Below are positions 52,114-58,983 of a stretch of 64,000 nt of DNA, piece by piece. The notes under the pieces are model-generated. The model saw only the letters and a program-made list of their open reading frames with translations, made no database searches and was not told the DNA's origin. A program made the position numbers and the translations under genes. Positions within the stretch are counted from its first letter, which is position 1. The number at the start of each line of letters is the position of its first letter. Source of the stretch: RGIG5612 sp045616165 (GTDB taxonomy: Bacteria > Bacillota > Clostridia > Lachnospirales > Lachnospiraceae); the NCBI GenBank assembly GCA_045616165.1, contig JAZLGF010000013.1:186001-250000 (forward strand), given 5' to 3'.

Positions 52114-53168
52114 AAACTATAACTCAAAGTACTTCACTAAAATTGACAAAACAATTAGAAAGCACGCAGCCTTTAGGCAAAGTGCTTCTTTTTGATATTG
52201 AAACTACAGGATTAAAAAAAGAATGTTCGTATGTTTATTTAATTGGATGTGCTTTTTATGATGATGGAGTTTTTAAAATTAGACAATATATGGCTTCATC
52301 GGCACTTGATGAAAGAGAAATTATTTTCGAATTCTTAAAATTTGCTTCTAATTTTTCACTGATTATTACTTTTAACGGAGATAGATTTGATATTCCATAT
52401 ATTAATTTTAAATCAAATTTTTATGGTTTTGATTTGAATTTAGAAAAAATTACTAGTTTTGATATTTATAAATATGCTAAACCACTTAAATGTTTATTAG
52501 GCCTTGAAAGAATGAATCAAAAATCAATTGAGACTTTTTTAAATATACATAGAGATGATAAATTTGATGGTGGTAGGTTGATTCCAATTTATTATGAATA
52601 TGAAAGAACTTTCGATCCAAAATTAGAAGCTCATTTACTTTTACATAATCATGATGATATCGAAGGCATGTTTAAGATATTACCTATACTTAATTATCTT
52701 TCAATTTTAAAAGGCGAATTTAAGTTTGAAAATTATGAAATTTGTCAAAATACTTTGATATTAAATTTCAAATTACCTTATGAAATTGTTAAAGAGTTTA
52801 AAAAAAGTATTTTTAATGTTGTTAATATTTTTGCTAAAGATACATTGCTTCAAGTAAATATAAATATTTTTGAAGGAGAAGCTAAATTACCGCTAAAAGA
52901 TATTGAAAATTATTATTATTTACCTGAGGAAGATAAAGTAATACATAAAAGTGTTGCTGAATTTGTTGATAAATCGCATAAGAAAAAAGCAACAAAAAAG
53001 AATTGTTTTTTAAAGAAAACTGGTAAATTTATTCCACAAAAAAATATTTATTTTGAACCTGCTTTTATTTTAGAAAATAACAAAACATTCACATATTTTG
53101 AATACAATGAAAATATTATTAATAATAAGGAAATTTTAGTTCAATACGTTCTTGATTTTATAAAATAA
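52110..53168 (+). CDS. YprB-like ribonuclease H-fold exonuclease domain protein
   Basis: A 352-residue protein with an N-terminal DEDD/RNase H-like domain (PF13482 type). The acidic motifs are FDIETTGL (about 29-36), FNGDRFDIPYI (about 93-103) and a later HNHDDIEGM (about 179-187). It resembles Bacillus YprB, a predicted nuclease. The C-terminal part (about 200-352) is lysine- and aromatic-rich and not recognised. The start overlaps the murF stop by four bases (ATGA). The substrate and role are unknown; repair or RNA processing is possible. Confidence 0.82.
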   Translation: MKTITQSTSLKLTKQLESTQPLGKVLLFDIETTGLKKECSYVYLIGCAFYDDGVFKIRQYMASSALDEREIIFEFLKFASNFSLIITFNGDRFDIPYINFKSNFYGFDLNLEKITSFDIYKYAKPLKCLLGLERMNQKSIETFLNIHRDDKFDGGRLIPIYYEYERTFDPKLEAHLLLHNHDDIEGMFKILPILNYLSILKGEFKFENYEICQNTLILNFKLPYEIVKEFKKSIFNVVNIFAKDTLLQVNINIFEGEAKLPLKDIENYYYLPEEDKVIHKSVAEFVDKSHKKKATKKNCFLKKTGKFIPQKNIYFEPAFILENNKTFTYFEYNENIINNKEILVQYVLDFIK

Positions 53169-53180
53169 TGCATTTATAAT
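53152..53180 (+). promoter_or_regulatory. Promoter of the rnf operon
   Basis: TTGATT (53152-53157, inside the end of the previous gene) and a perfect TATAAT (53175-53180) are 17 bases apart. The expected start of transcription, 53186-53189, is almost at the rnfC ATG (53190), and there is no ribosome binding site, so the rnf message may be leaderless. Confidence 0.62.
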
Positions 53181-53189
53181 TTTTAAGTT

Positions 53190-54473
53190 ATGTCAGTTTT
53201 AACATTTAGAGGAGGCGTTCATCCGCCAATTAATAAATTAAATACAGCTGATAAAAGAGTTATTGACGTCATTCCAAAAGATGATGTTGTTTTTCCTCTT
53301 TTTATGCATCATGGACTTCATGCTAAGCCTATTGTTTCTGGTGGGGAATGGGTAAGTGAAGGAACTTTAATTGCTAAGGCTGATGGATATGTTTCTTCTA
53401 ATGTTCACTCATCAATCGCAGGTATTGTTAAGTATGTTGATTTCAATACAATTTGTGTTGAAAATAGTGGTGAAAAACATGCTGAAAAAACAGTTAAAAA
53501 TAATTATAGAGAATTAACAAATAATGAAATAATAAGTCTTATACGAGAAGCCGGTGTTGTTGGTATGGGTGGAGAAGAAGGTTATCCTACTCATATTAAA
53601 TTATCTCCAGAAGAACCAGATAAAATTGAATATATTATTGTTAATGGTTGTGAATGTGAACCATACATTACATGTAATTATAGACGTTTAATGGAAGACA
53701 CAGCAAAAGTTATAGAAGGGTTAAAAATTGTCCTTAGATTATTTCCAAATGCTAAAGGTTATATTGCCATTGAAGATGATAAAAAAGATGCTGTTAGATT
53801 AATTAAGGATTATAGCATTGCGGAAAAATCTTTTACTGTAAAAATGCTTTATACTAAATATCCTCAAGGATCAGAAAGGCAGTTAATAAAAACTCTTACG
53901 GGAAGAGAAATTAATTCTAAGATGAAGCCCGCAGATGTTAGATGTTTAGTATTAAACGTTGAAACTATTTATGCTATTAGACAAGCCGTTGTCGAAGGAA
54001 AAGCTTTAATTAGTAGAATAGTAACAATTTCTGGAGATGCTATTAGAAATCCTGGAAATTATAGAATTAGATTTGGAACTAGCATACAAGAAGCTATTGA
54101 TGCAGCTGGTGGGTTTATCACCAGTCCTGAGAAAATATTAATTGGTGGCCCAATGACTGGTGAATCTATTTTTGATTTAACCAGACCTATTTCAAAGGAT
54201 GTAAATGCCATATTAGCTTTTTCACATGATCCAGTTATTAACGTTAAACCTACAAATTGTATTAGATGTGGCAGATGTTTAGAAGTATGTCCTACTGGAC
54301 TTATTCCTACGGATCTTGCTGATTATGCAGCTTTAGGTAATATTGATTTATTTGTTGCCCATGATGGTAATGAATGTGTTGCATGTGGATCTTGTTCATA
54401 TATTTGTCCAGCTAAAAGAAGTTTGGCTGAATTAATTGTTACAACAAAACAAATGCTTAACGAAGAGGTTTAA
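53190..54473 (+). CDS. rnfC: Rnf electron transport complex subunit C
   Basis: A 427-residue RnfC, the peripheral subunit that carries FMN/NADH and two [4Fe-4S] clusters in the ferredoxin:NAD+ oxidoreductase that pumps ions. Cluster motifs are C357/360/363/367 and C396/399/402/406. The N-terminal FRGGVHPP is typical. The nucleotide loop reads GMGGEEGYPTHIKLSP (125-140), one residue longer than the usual GLGGAxFPTH, which is unusual. It starts the rnfC-D-G-E-A operon; rnfB is not present. The ATG at 53190 has no ribosome binding site. Confidence 0.94.
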   Translation: MSVLTFRGGVHPPINKLNTADKRVIDVIPKDDVVFPLFMHHGLHAKPIVSGGEWVSEGTLIAKADGYVSSNVHSSIAGIVKYVDFNTICVENSGEKHAEKTVKNNYRELTNNEIISLIREAGVVGMGGEEGYPTHIKLSPEEPDKIEYIIVNGCECEPYITCNYRRLMEDTAKVIEGLKIVLRLFPNAKGYIAIEDDKKDAVRLIKDYSIAEKSFTVKMLYTKYPQGSERQLIKTLTGREINSKMKPADVRCLVLNVETIYAIRQAVVEGKALISRIVTISGDAIRNPGNYRIRFGTSIQEAIDAAGGFITSPEKILIGGPMTGESIFDLTRPISKDVNAILAFSHDPVINVKPTNCIRCGRCLEVCPTGLIPTDLADYAALGNIDLFVAHDGNECVACGSCSYICPAKRSLAELIVTTKQMLNEEV

Positions 54474-54474
54474 G

Positions 54475-55413
54475 GTGGAAAATAAACAACTCAGATTATC
54501 ATTTATACCGCATATAAGAGATAAATCAACAACAAGAAGAATTATGTTTGATGTTGTTTTAGCTTTAATTCCACCTGCAGCTTTTGGAGTTTATAATTTT
54601 GGAATTAATGCGTTAATAATAATTGTTATATGTGTTTTATCTTGTTTTGTTTTTGAAGTTATATGGAATTGGTTATTAAAAAGAAAAAGCACAATAAGTG
54701 ATTTAACAGCTATTATTACCGGACTTATTTTAGCATTAAATCTTCCACCTACAATTCCTTTCTGGATTGCTATAGTTGGAAGCGCATTTGCAATTTTTAT
54801 TTGCAAAATGTTATTTGGTGGTTTAGGTCAGAATATTGTCAATCCTGCATTAGGTGGAAAATGTTTCTTGCTTCTTTCTTTTGCAGGTCCTATGAATACA
54901 TTTGTTTATCAAAATATTCAAACTGCAACACCTGCTGAAATTATTAATGCTTCTGGTAATGTTGATCTTTTACAATTGTTATTTGGCAATACTGCTGGTA
55001 ATATTGGCGAAACATGTGCACTAGCAATATTACTTGGCGCTATTTATCTTTTGGCTAGAAGAATTATTGATTATAGAATTCCACTTTATTATCTATTAAC
55101 ATTTTTAATTTTAATTGGTTTTTATTCATTGTTTACAAGAGGTGGGATTGATTTACAATTTCTTGTTGCTCATTTATTAAGTGGTGGTATTTTATTTGGC
55201 GCATTTTATATGGCTACGGATTATGTTACTTGTCCAATAACTACTAAAGGAAAAATTATTTACGGAATTATTGTTGGAATACTTACGTTTTTATTTAAGA
55301 TATTTGGAAATCCTATTGGAGCAGTTGCTTATGCAATTATTATTGGAAACTTAATTTCTCCATTACTTGAGCAAATGACTAGAAGAAAAACATTTGGAAA
55401 GGGGAATATTTAA
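54475..55413 (+). CDS. rnfD: Rnf electron transport complex subunit D
   Basis: A 312-residue integral membrane subunit with about nine helices. FMN is expected to be covalently linked to the threonine in GAFYMATDYVTCP (the ATD motif). The GTG at 54475 is chosen because AGAGG at 54464-54468 is correctly spaced and the start follows the rnfC stop by one base; a longer frame from ATG 54436 would overlap rnfC and is rejected. RnfD carries electrons across the membrane in the ion-pumping complex. Confidence 0.94.
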   Translation: MENKQLRLSFIPHIRDKSTTRRIMFDVVLALIPPAAFGVYNFGINALIIIVICVLSCFVFEVIWNWLLKRKSTISDLTAIITGLILALNLPPTIPFWIAIVGSAFAIFICKMLFGGLGQNIVNPALGGKCFLLLSFAGPMNTFVYQNIQTATPAEIINASGNVDLLQLLFGNTAGNIGETCALAILLGAIYLLARRIIDYRIPLYYLLTFLILIGFYSLFTRGGIDLQFLVAHLLSGGILFGAFYMATDYVTCPITTKGKIIYGIIVGILTFLFKIFGNPIGAVAYAIIIGNLISPLLEQMTRRKTFGKGNI

Positions 55414-55415
55414 GT

Positions 55416-56039
55416 ATGAAAAGAACAAAAAATATTATTGCCCTTATCCTTATTGTTTTGCTAATGGGTGCTTTATTAGTTGCTACATATTTTTTTAGCA
55501 AAGATAAAATTTCTGCTAATGAATTAATTGATGTTGATGAAGCTCATGATATGATTTTTCCTGAAGCTGATTCTTTTATGCAATCAGCATACTTTAATGA
55601 TTTATTAAAAACATATTTAAATAGTGTTGGTTATACTGACGAAGATATTGCTATTACATCGATTTTATATGCTAAAGATCCTGATGGACGCGTTAATGGT
55701 ATTTTAATTGATGTTAATAGTTATAAAAGAAATGGTGGATTAATTAAAACTTCTATTGGGGTTAGAATTGATGGAACTATAAAAGATATTATTATTTTAG
55801 GTATATCTGATCAAAAAGGTTTGGATGTTCAAGTTGATTCTGAAACATTCTTAAATCAGTTTAATGATAAATTTGTTGATGAATTTAATCTTGTAAATAC
55901 AAATATTAAGAAAGAATCGGATATTTTAGAAGTAACAGGAGCTAGTGAAGCATCACAATGCTTAGTTACAGCAGTTAACGGTGCTTTAAAAACATACACA
56001 TTCCTTGATGGTTCTGAGGGAGGTTTCCTAAATTACTAA
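55416..56039 (+). CDS. rnfG: Rnf electron transport complex subunit G
   Basis: A 207-residue RnfG with one N-terminal membrane helix (about 7-28) and an extracytoplasmic FMN-binding domain. The flavinylation motif, usually S/T-GAT-x-S/T, reads TGASEAS here (174-180), so the residue carrying the phosphoester-linked FMN would be Ser177 rather than Thr. Flavin transferase ApbE is not in the window. It starts two bases after rnfD and overlaps rnfE by one base. Confidence 0.92.
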   Translation: MKRTKNIIALILIVLLMGALLVATYFFSKDKISANELIDVDEAHDMIFPEADSFMQSAYFNDLLKTYLNSVGYTDEDIAITSILYAKDPDGRVNGILIDVNSYKRNGGLIKTSIGVRIDGTIKDIIILGISDQKGLDVQVDSETFLNQFNDKFVDEFNLVNTNIKKESDILEVTGASEASQCLVTAVNGALKTYTFLDGSEGGFLNY

Positions 56040-56635
56040 TGAAAGATAATATTTTTAAAAGATTATATGAAGGAATGATACGTAGCAATCCTGTCGCAGT
56101 TTTATGTTTGGGTTTATGTCCTGCTTTGGCTGTTACTACAACTGCTATTAATGGAATTGCTATGGGCTTTATTACTTTAGCCGTTTTAATTTGTACAAAC
56201 TTTATTATGTCTATATTTAATAAATTATTGTCCGGTGGTTGGTGGCTATTTTGTTTTTTGTTTGTTTCATCTACTTTTACTGTTATAGCCGATTTATTAG
56301 TTAGAGCAATTTATCCTGGAATTCATGAAGCATTAGGTATTTTTATTCCACTTACTGCGATTAATACTTTAATTTTTGAAAGAGCAAATAACTATTCAGC
56401 AAGACATAATTTTGTTTTATCCATTTTTGATGGAATTGGCATGGGTTTTGGTTATACGATAATGCTATTTATAATTGGTGCTATTAGAGAAATATTAGGT
56501 CTAGGTACATTGTTTGGCCATCAAATAATTCCTGTTGGATATAATATTCCTATTATAGTTATGGCTCCGGGTGGTTTTTTTGTTTTAGCATTCATTATTG
56601 CAATTGCAAATAAGTTAGGAGGTAGAAAATCATGA
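56039..56635 (+). CDS. rnfE: Rnf electron transport complex subunit E
   Basis: A 198-residue membrane subunit with about six helices, of the RnfE/RnfA fold. Its N-terminus NPVAVLCLGLCPALAVTTTA, with a cysteine near the centre of the first helix, matches RnfE, where paired cysteines of RnfA and RnfE are thought to hold a membrane [2Fe-2S] centre. The start overlaps the rnfG stop by one base. It forms with RnfA the membrane core. Confidence 0.94.
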   Translation: MKDNIFKRLYEGMIRSNPVAVLCLGLCPALAVTTTAINGIAMGFITLAVLICTNFIMSIFNKLLSGGWWLFCFLFVSSTFTVIADLLVRAIYPGIHEALGIFIPLTAINTLIFERANNYSARHNFVLSIFDGIGMGFGYTIMLFIIGAIREILGLGTLFGHQIIPVGYNIPIIVMAPGGFFVLAFIIAIANKLGGRKS

Positions 56636-57207
56636 CCAAACTTATTTATGTTGCTTTAATTACTGCTTTTGTAAACAATGTATTTTTATCATCACACTTT
56701 GGCGTTAAAACGGCTATTGATGGTTCAAATGATATTAAAAACGCACTTAAAATATCAATAAGTGTTATTATTGTTACAACTATTGCTTCAATAATTACTT
56801 GGCCTATAAATGAATATGTTTTAGCAAAATATAATATTACATTCATTCAGACGGTTGTATTTATTTTAATTGAATTTTTTATTTGCGCTATTGCTAAATC
56901 AATTATTAAAAAATCCTCACCTGATTTAAACAGAAGTATTGGAAATATACCTTTCTTAATCCCTATTAATAGTGCTGTGTTAGGTGTTATACTTACAAAT
57001 GTTCAATCCGGATATGGATTTATAAGAAGTACTGTTAATAGTTTTTGTGGAGCATTAGGATTTGCTATTGCACTTCTTATTTTAGCTGGTATTAGAGAAA
57101 AAATAAGATTTAATGATGTTCCTACACCTTTTGAAGGCACACCTATTTTACTTGTTAGTGCAGGACTTATGGCTATAGCTTTTTATGGATTTTCAAGTCT
57201 ATTATAA
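56632..57207 (+). CDS. rnfA: Rnf electron transport complex subunit A
   Basis: A 191-residue, six-helix membrane protein, the inverted-topology partner of RnfE. The N-terminal segment LITAFVNNVFLSSHFGV corresponds to the family INNVLLVxFLGxCP region, but the cysteine usually found there is replaced in the HFGV stretch (SSHFGVKT). The second conserved cysteine position near FICAIAKSII is present. It overlaps rnfE by four bases. A CBS-domain gene follows instead of rnfB. Confidence 0.9.
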   Translation: MTKLIYVALITAFVNNVFLSSHFGVKTAIDGSNDIKNALKISISVIIVTTIASIITWPINEYVLAKYNITFIQTVVFILIEFFICAIAKSIIKKSSPDLNRSIGNIPFLIPINSAVLGVILTNVQSGYGFIRSTVNSFCGALGFAIALLILAGIREKIRFNDVPTPFEGTPILLVSAGLMAIAFYGFSSLL

Positions 57208-57243
57208 AAGCAAAATCTTTTATGATTAATTTGGAGACTTTAT

Positions 57244-57693
57244 ATGAATATATTATTTTGTCTTATACCTAAAAATGATGTTGACATAATTTTCGATGAT
57301 GCTTCGCTTTTTAAGGCATTACAGATAATGGAAAAAAGAAATTATTATGAATTGCCTTTAGTAAGTAAAGCAGATGGTTCTTATATTGGTACTATTTCAG
57401 CAGGAGATATTTTAGGATGTATAAAAGAAAATTTTAATTTATCTATTAAAGATTCAGCAGAATTTCCTGTAAGAAATGTTAAAAGAATTAGAGAATATAA
57501 ACCTGTTAAAGGTAATGCAAATATTGAAGATATTATCGAAATTATTCTAAGTCAAAATTTTGTACCTGTTGTTGATGATGACAATACTTTTATTGGAATT
57601 GTTACAAGAGGTGATGTTATTAAATATATGCATAAAAAATATCTTAATGAGCATCCAGGTGTTCATGAAAACGCGATAAATAAGAATAATTAA
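57244..57693 (+). CDS. Two-CBS-domain protein, CbpB/DarB-like, in the rnfB position
   Basis: A 149-residue protein made of a pair of CBS domains (about 14-65 and 80-140). Motifs are IMEKRNYYELPLVSKADGSYIGTISAGDIL and NFVPVVDDDNTFIGIVTRGDVIKYM. Stand-alone CBS pairs bind adenine nucleotides; in length and layout this resembles DarB/CbpB of Firmicutes, a c-di-AMP receptor. It follows rnfA by 36 bases with GGAGAC as ribosome binding site, and precedes tyrS. It may regulate the Rnf complex or a partner by ligand sensing; that is inference from position. Confidence 0.85.
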   Translation: MNILFCLIPKNDVDIIFDDASLFKALQIMEKRNYYELPLVSKADGSYIGTISAGDILGCIKENFNLSIKDSAEFPVRNVKRIREYKPVKGNANIEDIIEIILSQNFVPVVDDDNTFIGIVTRGDVIKYMHKKYLNEHPGVHENAINKNN

Positions 57694-57708
57694 TTAGGAG
57701 GCATGATT

Positions 57709-58929
57709 TTGCAAAATAATGTTTATGATGTTCTTGAAGAAAGAGGATTTATTGCTCAGTGCACACATCCTGAAGAATTAAAAGAACTTTTAGGAAAAGA
57801 AAAAGTAAAATTTTATATTGGATTTGACGCAACAGCAGATTCTCTTACTGTTGGTCATTTTCTAACAATCATGGCTATGAAGCATATGCAAGAAGCTGGT
57901 CATACACCTGTTGCTTTAATGGGTGGAGGAACAACTATGATTGGTGATCCTTCAGGTAAAAGTGACATGAGAAAAATGATGACAAAAGAAACAATAGATA
58001 ATAATATTGTTCGCTTCAAAGAACAAATTAGTAAATTTTTAGATACAGATAAAATGATATTTGAAAATAATGCTGATTGGTTATTAAATCTTAATTATGT
58101 TGATTTCCTACGCGAAATTGGTGTTCATTTTTCAGTTAATAGAATGCTTAGTGCTGAATGCTATAAACAACGTATGGAAAGAGGACTTACGTTCTTTGAA
58201 TTCAACTATATGATTATGCAATCATATGACTTTTGGAAACTTTATAAAAAACATGGTGTTTCTTTAGAAATGGGCGGTGACGATCAATGGTCAAATATTA
58301 TTGGTGGAGTTGAACTTATCCGAAGAAAAGAACAAAAGCCTGCGTTTGGACTTACATTCAAACTTCTTACTACATCAGAAGGTATTAAGATGGGTAAGAC
58401 AGTTAAGGGCGCTTTATGGCTTGATAAAGAAAAGACTTCTCCTTATGAATTTTATCAATATTGGAGAAATATTGAAGATGTTAAGGTTGAAGAATGCTTA
58501 GGTCTTTTAACGTTCCTGACTATGGAAGAAGTTAGAAAGTTAGGTTCACTTGAAGGCGCTGAAATTAATAAAGCTAAAGAAGTTTTAGCTTATGAAGTTA
58601 CTAAAATTGTTCACGGTGAAGAAGAAGCTAGTAAGGCTAGAGATGCTGCACGTGAAGTATTCGGAGGCGCTGGAATAAGTGAAAATATGCCAACACATGA
58701 ATACACAAAGGAAAGCTTTGCTGCCGCGGATGTTATCCAGGCTTTAGTCGATACGGGCCTGGCGGGAACACGTTCAGAAGGCAGACGTCTTATTGAAGGT
58801 GGTGGCGTTTTAATCGGTGAAGAAAAAATTACAGATGTTAAACGCACACTTTCAGAAAATGATTTGAAAGATGGCTCACTTGTATTAAAAAAAGGTAAGA
58901 AAAAAGCTGTTAAAATCATTGTAAAATAA
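57709..58929 (+). CDS. tyrS: Tyrosyl-tRNA synthetase
   Basis: A 406-residue class I TyrRS. The HIGH-type motif is VGHF (G49, H50), the KMSKS equivalent is KMGKT (227-231), and an S4 RNA-binding domain forms the C-terminus (EGRRLIEGGGVLI). The TTG at 57709 is taken as start because AGGAGG (57696-57701) is then 7 bases away; the ATG at 57703 is only 1 base from it. No T-box leader precedes it. It charges tRNA-Tyr in the cytosol. Confidence 0.95.
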   Translation: MQNNVYDVLEERGFIAQCTHPEELKELLGKEKVKFYIGFDATADSLTVGHFLTIMAMKHMQEAGHTPVALMGGGTTMIGDPSGKSDMRKMMTKETIDNNIVRFKEQISKFLDTDKMIFENNADWLLNLNYVDFLREIGVHFSVNRMLSAECYKQRMERGLTFFEFNYMIMQSYDFWKLYKKHGVSLEMGGDDQWSNIIGGVELIRRKEQKPAFGLTFKLLTTSEGIKMGKTVKGALWLDKEKTSPYEFYQYWRNIEDVKVEECLGLLTFLTMEEVRKLGSLEGAEINKAKEVLAYEVTKIVHGEEEASKARDAAREVFGGAGISENMPTHEYTKESFAAADVIQALVDTGLAGTRSEGRRLIEGGGVLIGEEKITDVKRTLSENDLKDGSLVLKKGKKKAVKIIVK

Positions 58930-58933
58930 ATTT

Positions 58934-58961
58934 AAGGCGGCACCTAAATAGATGCCGCTTT
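58934..58961 (+). terminator. Hairpin between tyrS and alaS, weak terminator
   Basis: AAGGCGGCA / TGCCGCTTT (58934-58942 and 58953-58961), nine pairs with one G-T, and a ten-base loop. The T run is only three bases, so termination is probably partial; alaS may be reached by read-through. Confidence 0.6.
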
Positions 58962-58983
58962 ACATATAATTAGGAGGCTTAAA

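Noticed and set aside
57661..57708. T-box leader before tyrS or alaS
   Set aside because: The gaps before tyrS (about 15 bases) and alaS (54 bases) are far too short, and no specifier stem or TGGN bulge is visible.
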